Made by a program: the position numbers and the translations under genes | Shown here: positions 38,975 to 47,701 of the stretch, piece after piece | How the letters are laid out: every line of letters starts with the position of its first letter | How positions within the stretch are numbered: the first letter of the stretch is position 1 | The notes under the pieces: generated by a model | Databases searched by the model: none | Seen by the model: only the letters and a program-made list of their open reading frames with translations | Told to the model about the DNA's origin: nothing | Assembly (NCBI RefSeq): GCF_012349115.1 | Contig: NZ_PQIG01000001.1 | Location: forward strand, 186,001-250,000 | Direction: 5' to 3' | Length of the DNA: 64,000 nucleotides | Source of the DNA: Rhizobium ruizarguesonis | Lineage (GTDB): Bacteria; Pseudomonadota; Alphaproteobacteria; Rhizobiales; Rhizobiaceae

Positions 38975-39625
38975 TCAGTCCTCGCCGTCCCAGATCAGCA
39001 CCCGGATCGGCGTCGGATCGAAGCCGTTGCAGGGATTGTTGATCTGCGGGCAGTTGGAGATGACGCAGAGCACGTCCATGTCAGCCACCAGCTCGACATA
39101 GTCGCCGGGCGCGGAGATGCCGTCGACGATGGTCATCTCGCCGTTCGGCTTGATCGGCACGTTCATGAAGAAATTGATGTTCGGCACGATGTCGCGCTTG
39201 CTCATGCCGTGCTTTGTCACCTCGAGCACGAAATTGTCGCGGCAGGCATGCAGGTATTTGGTGCCGTGGCCGAAGCGCACGGTGTTGCTCTCGCAGGAGC
39301 AGGCGCCGGCGGATGTATCGTGCCGGCCGCAGCTGTCGGCCGTCATAATGAGCATGACGTTGCCTTCGTTCGAAATGATCTTCGTGCCGGTGCCGATATA
39401 GGCGCCGCCCTGCGCCCGCATCGTATCCTGGTTGGAATAACGCTCGGCAAAATCATCGGCGCGATAAAACAGCGTGTCGATCGCCTGCTGGCCGTAGCTG
39501 TCCTCGATGCGGATGGTCTGGCCCTTGCGGACGATGCCGGACCATGGCGCTTCGGCCGGGATGAAGTGGTCCTGCACGGCGTTTTCGAGGCTGCGCGAAG
39601 CTGAAGTCTTGATGAAATCGGTCAT
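38975..39625 (-). CDS. DUF1989 protein, carboxyguanidine deiminase subunit (UAAP2-type)
   Basis: About 216 residues of the DUF1989 'urea carboxylase-associated' family. It contains 'IPAEAPWSGIVRKGQTIRIE', 'QAIDTLFYRADDFAERYSNQ' and a Cys-containing SCGRHDTSAGACSCESN segment, followed by 'PNINFFMNVPIKPNGEMTI'. Paired DUF1989 proteins in guanidine operons form the carboxyguanidine deiminase (CgdAB), which yields allophanate and ammonia. The start at 39625 gives AGGAGG a 6-nt spacing; the ATG at 39631 would abut it. It ends 3 bp before the carboxylase start. Confidence 0.88.
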   Translation of the reverse strand: MTDFIKTSASRSLENAVQDHFIPAEAPWSGIVRKGQTIRIEDSYGQQAIDTLFYRADDFAERYSNQDTMRAQGGAYIGTGTKIISNEGNVMLIMTADSCGRHDTSAGACSCESNTVRFGHGTKYLHACRDNFVLEVTKHGMSKRDIVPNINFFMNVPIKPNGEMTIVDGISAPGDYVELVADMDVLCVISNCPQINNPCNGFDPTPIRVLIWDGED

Positions 39626-39636
39626 CGTCATCCTCC

Positions 39637-40458
39637 TCAGGCCAGCATCGCGGCGTTATTCTCGAAGCCGCGAACGGCTTCGGCGGTCGCCGTGCGCGAG
39701 AGGTCGTCGACTGCAGGTGCGGGCGCGCGAAAGCGCGTGACGATGACCGGCTTCGGCGCATAGACCGGATCGGGATCGAGTGGATGCGGGCAATTCGAAA
39801 AGCCGACGATCATGTCCATCTCGGCGCGCAGTTCGGCATAGTCGCCGCTGTTGGAGAGCTTGCCGCGCCACTGGAAGCCGCCGTCATCGTCGACTCGGAC
39901 CGGGGCGAAGAGGTTGAGAATCCCAGGGATGTCGCGCCTGGTGAGACCAAGCTTGCCGGCGACGAGCACGAGATTGTCGCGGGTGTTACGGGTCTTGACG
40001 CCGGGATATCTTGCAGCGTTCGAAGCAGCCGTCGAGCCGCCCATCAGGCAGTCATGCGCGCCGGAACTATCCTCGATCAGCGAGAACATCACCCGGCCCA
40101 TATCCGAGAAGATGACGCGGCCCTTGCCGAGGGCGGTCGTCCACTGCACCTTGACCGTATCGACGAGATTGAGCCGCTCGTTGGTATCAGTGGCGTTCCA
40201 GGCAACGAGCGCCACGGTCGATCCGCCTTCTCCCTGATCGATGCGGAGCGCCTCGCCGCGCTTGACCGTAGTCGACCAGTACCAGCCGCCGGGGATAGTC
40301 TCCTGATGGATGATCGCAGCCGCATCGATGGCAGGGGCAGGCAGGGGGCTTGGCGCCGGCAAGGCCTTCGGGGCAAATTCCAACCCCTTCTTCTGATGTT
40401 CCTCGTAGCGCTGCCGGTTGGCGGCAATTCCTTCGGGTGAACGCCTGACATGCATCAT
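39637..40458 (-). CDS. DUF1989 protein, carboxyguanidine deiminase subunit (UAAP1-type)
   Basis: A 273-residue DUF1989 family protein. A short N-terminal extension (MMHVRRSPEGIAANRQRYEE) is followed by the core 'IPGGWYWSTTVKRGEALRID', the HDCLMGGSTAASNA segment matching the Cys-rich site of its partner, and 'LNLFAPVRVDDDGGFQWRGK'. With the neighbouring DUF1989 protein it probably forms the two-subunit deiminase acting on carboxyguanidine. AGGAG lies 7 nt before the ATG, which overlaps the stop of the ATPase gene. Confidence 0.88.
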   Translation of the reverse strand: MMHVRRSPEGIAANRQRYEEHQKKGLEFAPKALPAPSPLPAPAIDAAAIIHQETIPGGWYWSTTVKRGEALRIDQGEGGSTVALVAWNATDTNERLNLVDTVKVQWTTALGKGRVIFSDMGRVMFSLIEDSSGAHDCLMGGSTAASNAARYPGVKTRNTRDNLVLVAGKLGLTRRDIPGILNLFAPVRVDDDGGFQWRGKLSNSGDYAELRAEMDMIVGFSNCPHPLDPDPVYAPKPVIVTRFRAPAPAVDDLSRTATAEAVRGFENNAAMLA

Positions 40459-41285
40459 GGTTTTTCTCCTGACGGACTGGAAGCCGGGTCGTCCCGGCGA
40501 AGGCCCAGAGAAATGACCGGGCCGTCCCGGTCGGGGCTGAAGATGGAGGGCGCGCCGGCAAGCCTCGGCGGCCAGATCGAAATATCCTTGGTGATCGTCG
40601 CGCCGTAGCGCTCCTTTTCTTCCGGGCGGTCACGCTTGCGCTCGAAGGCGACGACCCGCGTCGCCAGCGTGAAGGCCTCGCGCATGTCGTGCGTCACCAT
40701 GACGACGGTCATCTGGGTTTCGTGCCAGAGCCGCTTCATCAATGTGTGGATTTCGGCGCGAATGCCGGGGTCGAGTGCGCCGAAGGGCTCGTCGAGGAGC
40801 AGCACTTTCGGTTTCATGATCAGGGCCTGCGCCAGCGCCAGCCGCTGCTGCATGCCGCCTGAAAGCTGCGCCGGATATTTGTTCTCGGCGCCGGAAAGGC
40901 CGACTTCGGCAATCAGCCGCCGGGCTTCGTCAATGGCGTTGCGACGGGCAGCGCCGAAAAGCTTGGCTTTATAGCGAGACGCTGTGAGTTCCCGCCCAAG
41001 CAGCACATTGCCGAGCACGGTCAGATGCGGGAAGACGGAGTAGCGCTGGAAGACGACGCCGCGATCCGGCCCCGGCTCCTGCGGCAGAGCTTTGCCGTCG
41101 AGCAGGATTGTCCCTCGCGTCGGCCGCTCCTGGCCGAGCAGCATGCGCAGGAACGTCGACTTGCCACAGCCGGACGGGCCGACAAGGGCGACGAAGGCGC
41201 GCGAGGCAACCGTCAGCGACACGTCCTCGAGCACGATCTGGTCGCCATACTCTTTCCAGACCTTTACGATCACCAGTTCGCTCAT
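40455..41285 (-). CDS. ABC transporter ATP-binding protein (NitT/TauT type), guanidine operon
   Basis: A 276-residue ATPase of the nitrate/taurine transporter class: Walker A GPSGCGKSTFLRML, signature LSGGMQQRLALAQAL, Walker B VLLLDEPFGALDP and switch THDMREAF. The C-terminal tail of about 40 residues ends PASSPSGEKP. It overlaps the DUF1989 gene downstream and the permease gene upstream by ATGA junctions, so translation is coupled. It energises uptake of the operon's substrate, inferred to be guanidine. Confidence 0.93.
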   Translation of the reverse strand: MSELVIVKVWKEYGDQIVLEDVSLTVASRAFVALVGPSGCGKSTFLRMLLGQERPTRGTILLDGKALPQEPGPDRGVVFQRYSVFPHLTVLGNVLLGRELTASRYKAKLFGAARRNAIDEARRLIAEVGLSGAENKYPAQLSGGMQQRLALAQALIMKPKVLLLDEPFGALDPGIRAEIHTLMKRLWHETQMTVVMVTHDMREAFTLATRVVAFERKRDRPEEKERYGATITKDISIWPPRLAGAPSIFSPDRDGPVISLGLRRDDPASSPSGEKP

Positions 41286-42100
41286 GCCTGCTTCTCCAGT
41301 TCAGACCAGGGGAAGACGGCGATGCGGATGCGATCGAGGACGTAATTCATGACCACGGCCAGCAGCGTGATCCAGACGACATAGGGAAAGATGATGTCCA
41401 TCGAGAGATAACGGCGGACGAGGAAGATGCGGTAGCCGAGGCCGGAATCCGATGAGATCGCCTCGGCTGCGATCAGGAACAGCCAGGCCGGGCCGAGCTG
41501 AAGCCTGAGGCAGGTGATCAGCCGCGGCAGGATCTGCGGCAGCACGACGCGAAGGCCGATCTGCCAGGAGGAGCCGCCGAGCGTTTCAGCCTTGACGATC
41601 TGTTCGCGCGGCAGCTCCAGCGCCTTCAGCGCAAGGTCGCGGATCATCGTCGGCGCAACGCCAATGACGATCAGCGCGATCTTCGAGGCTTCGCCAAGAC
41701 CCATGGCGATGAAAAGGATCGGCAGCAGCGCCAGCGGCGGCACCATCGAGACGACGGCGACGAAGGGCGAGAGCAGGGCTCGGAGATAAGGCAGCATGCC
41801 GATCAGCATGCCGATGATAAGCGCGGTAAGCGTCGAGATGCCGAGGCCTGCGAACAGCCGGACCAGGCTCGCGCCCGTATCGGACCAGAGCAGATATTGT
41901 CCGGTGCGCGGATCGGCGATGAAGGCAAGGCGATCGATCGCATCGGCAAAACCGGCAAGACCGGGCAGCAGCTTGTCGTTGGCGTTTTCCGCCAGCCGTG
42001 CCGCCGAGCCGACCGTGTAGGCAACGATCAGCAGCACGAAGGGCAGCAGCGTCAAGGCAAGCTGCGCGCCCCGGCTCGGCCTCGTGTTGATCCAGCGCAT
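41282..42100 (-). CDS. ABC transporter permease (NitT/TauT type), guanidine operon
   Basis: A 272-residue BPD_transp_1 permease with about six hydrophobic helices starting at 'LALTLLPFVLLIVAYTVGSA'. The coupling loop lies around 'ALKALELPREQIVKAETLGG'. It pairs with the ATPase gene, which it overlaps by 4 bp. A 65-bp gap separates it from the binding-protein gene. Subfamily members transport small nitrogen or sulfur compounds, which fits guanidine or urea. Confidence 0.92.
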   Translation of the reverse strand: MRWINTRPSRGAQLALTLLPFVLLIVAYTVGSAARLAENANDKLLPGLAGFADAIDRLAFIADPRTGQYLLWSDTGASLVRLFAGLGISTLTALIIGMLIGMLPYLRALLSPFVAVVSMVPPLALLPILFIAMGLGEASKIALIVIGVAPTMIRDLALKALELPREQIVKAETLGGSSWQIGLRVVLPQILPRLITCLRLQLGPAWLFLIAAEAISSDSGLGYRIFLVRRYLSMDIIFPYVVWITLLAVVMNYVLDRIRIAVFPWSELEKQA

Positions 42101-42165
42101 GAGGAAAGCTCCGCTGATGAAGGTTGGGCGGTGCGGTCAAAGCCGCACCGCTGCTTGGACATCGC

Positions 42166-43239
42166 TCAGAGCGAACCGTCGGCGGCTGCCTTCATGTAGG
42201 TCTCGGTGAAGCGCAGCTTGACGTTGCCGCTATCGCCGAGGATCTTGCCATCCGGCATTTCGATGCCAATGACGTCGGCCGATGGCGCGCCATTGCCGAG
42301 CAGGCCCTTTTCGAACAGGAAGTTGCGGACGAGATCCATCGTCTTCGGCAGGCTGGCCGAGGCGGTGAAGGCAACGGCATCGGCCGGCTTGGCAAACAGC
42401 TTGGTGACGGCAAGCTGGGACTCGTAGCCCTTGAGATCGGTGCCCGATGCCTGGCCCATCGCCTCGCGGGCAGCCTTGCCGTCGGCGCTGTCGGCGGTCA
42501 GCAGAGCCGCGGTCTCATACCAGATGCCGGCGAGCGCCTTGCCGAAATTCGGATTGTCCTTCAGCACGCCTGAATTGGCGACCATCAGGTCGATGATCTC
42601 ACCCGGCACCTGCGAGCTGTCGAAGACCTTCTTGGCCGTGGGATCCTCGAGGATGGTCGAGACCAGCGGGTTCCAGGTGACGACTGCGGTGACATCTGCC
42701 GTCTTGTAGGCGGCGACCATATCGGCGTCGGACGTGTTGACCACCTTGACGTCACGCTCGGTCAGTTTGATGCTTTCGAGCGCGCGGGCAAGCAGGTAGT
42801 GCGAGACGGAAAATTCGACGAGATTGACGTTCTGGCCCTTGATGTCGGCAAGGCTCGCCTTGTCCTTCAGGATGACGGCATCATTGCCGTTCGAGAAGTC
42901 GCCGACGATGACTGCTGTCGTATCGACGCCGCCGGCAGCCGGGATCGACAGACCGTCCATGTTGGTCAGCGTCACGGCATCGAAGGCGCCGGCGGTATAC
43001 TGGTTCATCGATTCGACGTAGTCGTTGAACTGGGTGACCTCGATCTTGATGCCGTATTTGTCGGCCCATTTCTTGACGATGCCGTGATCAGCAGCATAAC
43101 CCCAGGGCATCCAACCAACATAGATCGACCAGGCGACCTTGAAGTCGGTCTTCTGTTCGGCCTTGGCGACGGAGCCGAGTCCCAGCGCCAGGGACGCCGT
43201 CAGCGCGGTAATCGATAGAATCTTCGAAAAAGTCTGCAT
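42166..43239 (-). CDS. ABC transporter substrate-binding protein, guanidine operon
   Basis: A 357-residue periplasmic protein. The signal peptide is MQTFSKILSITALTASLAL...VAKA, with cleavage after about residue 25. The mature part opens 'EQKTDFKVAWSIYVGWMPWG', characteristic of binding proteins encoded with urea carboxylase-type operons. I chose the ATG at 43239 because AAGGGG lies upstream; an earlier in-frame ATG extends into the riboswitch expression platform. It is the first gene of the operon, directly controlled by the guanidine-I riboswitch. Confidence 0.92.
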   Translation of the reverse strand: MQTFSKILSITALTASLALGLGSVAKAEQKTDFKVAWSIYVGWMPWGYAADHGIVKKWADKYGIKIEVTQFNDYVESMNQYTAGAFDAVTLTNMDGLSIPAAGGVDTTAVIVGDFSNGNDAVILKDKASLADIKGQNVNLVEFSVSHYLLARALESIKLTERDVKVVNTSDADMVAAYKTADVTAVVTWNPLVSTILEDPTAKKVFDSSQVPGEIIDLMVANSGVLKDNPNFGKALAGIWYETAALLTADSADGKAAREAMGQASGTDLKGYESQLAVTKLFAKPADAVAFTASASLPKTMDLVRNFLFEKGLLGNGAPSADVIGIEMPDGKILGDSGNVKLRFTETYMKAAADGSL

Positions 43240-43246
43240 TGAAATT

Positions 43247-43412
43247 CCCCTTTTGCTTTTCTTCAAAAGGGATCGGCAATGACCATCGTGCCGCCAATCC
43301 CTTGGCTTACGAGGTCTCCCGGGCTTTTGTCCCGCCGTGCACCCGGCGGGATGTCTCCCCTGCCGGTGGTAGCTCTCGGACCAGCCACGCCTTGCGACGC
43401 CGGAACCCTAGC
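43247..43412 (-). ncRNA. guanidine-I (ykkC) riboswitch with expression platform
   Basis: On the reverse strand the leader contains the conserved ykkC elements in the right order: CTAGGGTTCCG at 43411-43401, then GGCTGGTCCGAGAGCTACC, a variable hairpin (CCCGCCGGGTGCACGGCGGG), and ACAAAAGCCCGGGAGA ending near 43312. Downstream is a hairpin GGGATTGGC / GCCGATCCC followed by TTTT (terminator-like). The strand CCCTTTTG (43271-43264) can pair with CAAAAGGG (43255-43248), which includes the ribosome site of the first gene. Ligand-bound aptamer should favour expression. This element class binds guanidinium and controls carboxylase operons like this one. Confidence 0.93.
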
Positions 43413-43635
43413 CACCAACTCTGCAACTATCGAAGCAAAGTGCGTGCCAAATTATAAACCGTTGATTTTATTGAGAGTGCGATGGCACCAAATTCCTGGA
43501 AAATGCAATAGTGCATGCACTTGCACAGAAAATGTGCGTATTCTGCCGCCACCTTAGGCGTTGGTTCTTTTTTACCCAGTGAAAAACAAGTCGCAGGCAG
43601 ACGCACCAGAACGCCGAATTGCGGTTGGCCCTGAG
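43413..43635. other. promoter region of the guanidine operon and AraC 3' flank
   Basis: Between the riboswitch and the AraC stop codon the sequence is AT-richer (43430-43580). It should contain the operon promoter on the reverse strand. A direct duplication of GTGCATGCACTTGCAC-like sequence with a small palindrome (TGCATGCA) lies near 43511-43528. No gene is supported. Confidence 0.4.
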
Positions 43636-44553
43636 CTAGTTGCGGAAAGCGCCGGAGGGCATCGTCGTCACCAGCCGGATATCGCGGCGGAAGTCCGATG
43701 GTGACATGCCGGCGATGTGGCGGAAGGATTTGTTGAAGGCGCTGATCGAGCCGAAGCCGCTGTCCATCGCCACCTGCAGCACATTGGCGCCCTCGCTCAT
43801 CAGCATCGCCTGGGCGCGCGACAGCCGCAGCAGCGTCACATATTTGCTGAGCGTCATGCCGGTCGATCGCTTGAAAAGGTTCATCGCATATTTCGGATGA
43901 AGGTCCGCGGCGCGGGCGATATCGACCGAATCGATGTCGTGCAGGAAATTGGCGGCGATGAAATCGCACATGCGCGCCACGCTGCGCGAGGAATGCGGAT
44001 ACGGGTGATCGCCGTCGAGATTGATGGCCGCCTGCGACGTCATCGAATAGGGTTCGAGCGCGATCCGCTCGATGCGCAGCAGCAGTTCGTCGACGGCGTG
44101 CTGGGCCTTGGCGGGATCGCCAGAGTTGGCATAGCGGAACCAGCGGGTGAAGTTCTCGCTGTCGGCGGTGTCCGTTGCCGAGGTCAGCAGCGTCTCGCCC
44201 TTCATCAGCCGGCTGGAAACGCTGATCGGCAGGCGCAGCCGGAAGAAATAGACGAGCGGCAGATGGGCGCCGGCATAGAGCGAATCATCCGAGGATTCGT
44301 CCATCTGATGCGGCTGACCACCCCAAAAGAGGCACATTTCGCCGGCGTTCAGCCGGAATTCGTGGTCGCTCATCCGGTAGTGCACGGTGCCGCGCATCAC
44401 GTAGTTGACCTCGACCTGCGCATGCCAGTGCGGCATGGCCATGACAGGTGGATGGGCATGAAACATCTGGAGCGCTGTCGGCAAACCCTCGATGCTGCTC
44501 GCGCCGGGCTGGTAGATTGCACGTGTGCCGACCTTACTTTCCGCCAAATTCAT
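43636..44553 (-). CDS. AraC-family transcriptional regulator of sugar uptake
   Basis: A 305-residue protein. The N-terminal cupin-like sensor includes 'MPHWHAQVEVNYVMRGTVHY' and 'LFWGGQPHQM'. The C-terminal two-HTH DNA-binding domain lies at about 200-295, with 'ARAADLHPKYAMNLFKRSTG' and 'VAMDSGFGSISAFNKSFRHI'. Its sensor resembles AraC regulators of oligosaccharide uptake (MelR-like). It is divergent from the CUT1 transporter operon at 44638, with an 84-bp shared intergenic region, and is its probable activator. AAGGGAAC precedes the ATG. Confidence 0.9.
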   Translation of the reverse strand: MNLAESKVGTRAIYQPGASSIEGLPTALQMFHAHPPVMAMPHWHAQVEVNYVMRGTVHYRMSDHEFRLNAGEMCLFWGGQPHQMDESSDDSLYAGAHLPLVYFFRLRLPISVSSRLMKGETLLTSATDTADSENFTRWFRYANSGDPAKAQHAVDELLLRIERIALEPYSMTSQAAINLDGDHPYPHSSRSVARMCDFIAANFLHDIDSVDIARAADLHPKYAMNLFKRSTGMTLSKYVTLLRLSRAQAMLMSEGANVLQVAMDSGFGSISAFNKSFRHIAGMSPSDFRRDIRLVTTMPSGAFRN

Positions 44554-44637
44554 GTTCCCTTTTTAGGAGACAGCCGCTCCCTTACAGATAGTTTAACCGC
44601 GTTCGTAAGATCGGCAATTGAAAAGGGAGGATTTTCA

Positions 44638-45912
44638 ATGCGCTTCAAACTTCTCGCTGCGACCGCAGCTGTCGCAGTGCTTGCTTCCGGCTCCGCATTC
44701 GCGCAGTCGGCCAATCTCACCATCTGGAGCTGGAATGTTGCCGCATCGGCATTGAAGTCCACGCTTCCAGGCTTCAACAAGCAGTTTCCCGATATCAAGA
44801 TCACCGTCGAGGACCTCGGCAACAGCCAGGTCTTCGACAAGACGCTCGCAGCGTGTGCTGCCGGCGGCGACGGCTTGCCTGACATTGTCAGCATCGAGAA
44901 TTTCGAGGCTGAAATCTTCTGGAGCCGTTTCCCGGATTGCTTTGCCAATCTGAAGGAGCTCGGCTACACGGCCGATATCCAGGCGAAATTCCCAGATTTC
45001 AAGCGCACCGAGCTTGAAGTCGGCGATGTCGCCTATGCCATGCCGTGGGATTCCGGTCCTGTCGCCGTCTTCTACCGCCGCGATCTTTACGAAAAGGCCG
45101 GCGTCGATCCGAGCACGATCAGCACCTGGGACGATTTCATCGCTGCCGGCAAAAAGATTTCCGCCGCCAATCCCGGCGTCGTCATGGCGCAGGCCGACTT
45201 CAACGGCGACAGCGAATGGTTTCGCATGATCGCTAACGAACAGGGCTGCGGCTACTACTCGACCGACGGCCAGAATATCACCATCAACCAGCCGGCCTGC
45301 GTCGCCTCGCTGCAAAAGGTGAAGGAGATGAAGGATGCCGGGACGCTGACGTCGGCCAACTGGGACGAAAAGATCCAGGCCAATACCGCCGGCAAGGCCG
45401 CAAGCCAGCTGTATGGCGGCTGGTATGAGGGCACCGTGCGCTCGACCTCTCCCGATCTTAAGGGCAAGTGGGGCGTCTACAGAATGCCGAGCCTGACGGC
45501 CGATGGCCCGCATGCGGCCAATCTCGGCGGTTCGTCGCTCGCCATTTCGGCGACATCCGCGAATAAGGAAGCCGCCTGGAAATTCGTCAACTACGCCCTC
45601 GGCACGGATGAGGGCCAGATCACCATGCTGAAGGAATTCGGTCTGGTCCCGTCGCTGCTTTCGGCTGAGAAGGATCCCTTCGTCAATGAGCCGCAGCCCT
45701 ATTGGGGCGGCCAGAAGGTCTGGGCCGATATTCTGGCGACACTGCCGAAGATCGTACCGAGCCGCGGCACCGCCTTCCAGAGCGATGCGGAAGCCATCTT
45801 CAAGGCAACGCAGACGAAGTTCTTCGCTGGCGGCTATCCCGATGCGAAGGCGGCTCTCGACGATGCCGCCAACCAGATCGCATCGGCGACCGGCCTTCCG
45901 ATCGCGCAATGA
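44638..45912 (+). CDS. sugar ABC transporter substrate-binding protein (CUT1)
   Basis: A 424-residue solute-binding protein with signal peptide MRFKLLAATAAVAVLASGSAFAQS and a mature start 'ANLTIWSWNVAASALKSTLP'. Typical family-1 features are 'YAMPWDSGPVAVFYRRDLYE' and 'ANLGGSSLAISATSANKEAA'. AAAGGGAGG lies 7 nt upstream of the ATG. It is the first gene of a binding protein-permease-permease-ATPase-oxidoreductase operon under the divergent AraC regulator. The ligand, probably an oligosaccharide or glycoside, is not evident. Confidence 0.93.
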   Translation: MRFKLLAATAAVAVLASGSAFAQSANLTIWSWNVAASALKSTLPGFNKQFPDIKITVEDLGNSQVFDKTLAACAAGGDGLPDIVSIENFEAEIFWSRFPDCFANLKELGYTADIQAKFPDFKRTELEVGDVAYAMPWDSGPVAVFYRRDLYEKAGVDPSTISTWDDFIAAGKKISAANPGVVMAQADFNGDSEWFRMIANEQGCGYYSTDGQNITINQPACVASLQKVKEMKDAGTLTSANWDEKIQANTAGKAASQLYGGWYEGTVRSTSPDLKGKWGVYRMPSLTADGPHAANLGGSSLAISATSANKEAAWKFVNYALGTDEGQITMLKEFGLVPSLLSAEKDPFVNEPQPYWGGQKVWADILATLPKIVPSRGTAFQSDAEAIFKATQTKFFAGGYPDAKAALDDAANQIASATGLPIAQ

Positions 45913-45995
45913 ATGACGATGCCGGGCGCTTCAGGCGCCCGGCTTTCCCCCGGTTTGCAAAGCGGCCGGTCATTCGTTCGTGAGGAGGAGGCTTG

Positions 45996-46856
45996 ATGCC
46001 GTTCAGAACCCGGAGCGCCTATGCGTTCCTCGCCCCCTATCTGCTGGTCTTTGCCACCTTCTGGGTCTGGCCGATCATCAATTCGTTCCTGATTTCGTTT
46101 CAGAACACCCGAATCAATCCGTGGAAATTCAGTTTTCAGGCCAATTGGGGCCGGCTCTTCTATGACCCGGCTTTCTACAACGCTCTCTACAATACGCTGA
46201 TCATCCTGGTGATCCAGGTGCCTGTGATGATCGCGCTTGCGACTGTTATGGCCGTAATGCTCAATTCGCCGCTCTTGAAAGCGCGGCCGCTCTTCCGCTT
46301 CGCCTTCTTTGCGCCTGTCGTCGTCGGCGAGGTCGCCTATGCTGCCGTCTTCCGGCTGATGTTCAGCCTCGATTTCGGGATCATCAACAAGCTGATCTCG
46401 GCCGTCGGTCTCAGCCCGGTCTCCTGGTTCGACAACGCGAATGCCGCCATGGCGCTGATCATCCTTGCCGTCACATGGCGCTGGGCAGGCTACAACGCCA
46501 TCATCATCCTCGCCGGCCTGCAGTCGATTCCCGATGATGTCTACGAGGCAGCGACACTCGACCGGGTGAGCAAGGTCCAGCAGTTCTTCCACATCACCCT
46601 GCCGCTGCTGAAACCGATCATCCTCTTTTGCGTGGTGCTCTCGGTGATCGGCACGATGCAGCTCTTCACCGAGCCCTTCCTCATCACCAATCGCGGCGGT
46701 CCCGGCGGCGGTACGGAGACCCTCGGCCTGCTGCTTTATCGCCAGGGCTTCACCTCGCTGAACTTCGGCTACGCCTCGGCGATCGCCTATACGATGGCGG
46801 CACTCGCCGTGGCGATCTCGCTTCTCAATCTCTGGGTCGGGAGGGATCCGAAATGA
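45996..46856 (+). CDS. sugar ABC transporter permease 1 (MalF-type)
   Basis: A 286-residue permease with six hydrophobic segments starting 'AYAFLAPYLLVFATFWVWPI'. The EAA loop is 'SIPDDVYEAATLDRVSKVQQ' and 'RGGPGGGTETLGLLLYRQGF' is in the usual place. GAGGAGGAG lies just upstream of the ATG at 45996. Its stop overlaps the start of the second permease (ATGA). Confidence 0.93.
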   Translation: MPFRTRSAYAFLAPYLLVFATFWVWPIINSFLISFQNTRINPWKFSFQANWGRLFYDPAFYNALYNTLIILVIQVPVMIALATVMAVMLNSPLLKARPLFRFAFFAPVVVGEVAYAAVFRLMFSLDFGIINKLISAVGLSPVSWFDNANAAMALIILAVTWRWAGYNAIIILAGLQSIPDDVYEAATLDRVSKVQQFFHITLPLLKPIILFCVVLSVIGTMQLFTEPFLITNRGGPGGGTETLGLLLYRQGFTSLNFGYASAIAYTMAALAVAISLLNLWVGRDPK

Positions 46857-47689
46857 AATCCAAATCGCAATCCCTTCTGCTGCGCCAGATCGCGTTGCAT
46901 GCCGCACTGGCGCCGCTGGCGATAATCTGGCTGTTTCCGCTCTGGATGATGTTCGTCTTCTCCACGATGCCCGACAACGGCATCTTCAGCCCTGACATCG
47001 TGCTCTGGCCATCGACCAACTTCGTCGAGAATTTCAAAAACCTGCAGGCCGATACCGATTTCATCGGAGCAATGGTGATCTCCATCGGCGTGGCGCTCAT
47101 CTATACAGTGCTCTCGGTGCTGCTGACTTCGATGGCCGGCTGGGCACTGGCACGTTACCGTTTCGTCGGCCGCTCCGTCGTCATCGCCATCATCCTCGGC
47201 ACGATCACGCTTCCCTTCTCCGTGGTCGTCATCCCGCAATTCATCATGGTGGCGCGCGAGTTCAAGCTGGCAAACACCTGGGTAGCTCTGATCGTGCCGC
47301 CACTGTTCAATTCGCTCGGCGTGCTGTTCATGCGGCAATCCTTCTCGATGATGCCGGGCGAGCTCTTCGATGCGGCCCGGGTCGAGGGCGTCAAGGAATG
47401 GCAGATCTTCCTGCGCATCGCCTTGCCACTGGCGCGCCCGACCATGGCGGCATTGGCGATCATTCTCTTTCTGCACTCGTGGAACAATTACCTCTGGCCG
47501 CTGCTGATCAATTCCAGACCGGGGATGATGACGGCGCCTGTGGCATTGGGAACGCTGATCGGCCTCACCAAGGTCTCCTGGGGCGGCATCATGGCCGGCG
47601 CGGTACTGCTGACGGCGCCGATCCTCGTCATCTTCGTGGCTCTTCAGCGCCATTTCATCGCCGGCATCGCGGCCGGCGCAATCAAATAA
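46853..47689 (+). CDS. sugar ABC transporter permease 2 (MalG-type)
   Basis: A 278-residue permease beginning MKSKSQSLLLRQIALHAALA. The EAA coupling loop is 'MPGELFDAARVEGVKEWQIF' and the C-terminus ends in 'LQRHFIAGIAAGAIK', typical of MalG-like subunits. An in-frame start at 46628 lies within the preceding gene and is not credible. It works as a heterodimer with permease 1. Confidence 0.93.
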   Translation: MKSKSQSLLLRQIALHAALAPLAIIWLFPLWMMFVFSTMPDNGIFSPDIVLWPSTNFVENFKNLQADTDFIGAMVISIGVALIYTVLSVLLTSMAGWALARYRFVGRSVVIAIILGTITLPFSVVVIPQFIMVAREFKLANTWVALIVPPLFNSLGVLFMRQSFSMMPGELFDAARVEGVKEWQIFLRIALPLARPTMAALAIILFLHSWNNYLWPLLINSRPGMMTAPVALGTLIGLTKVSWGGIMAGAVLLTAPILVIFVALQRHFIAGIAAGAIK

Positions 47690-47701
47690 TCGGGAGGCTG
47701 C

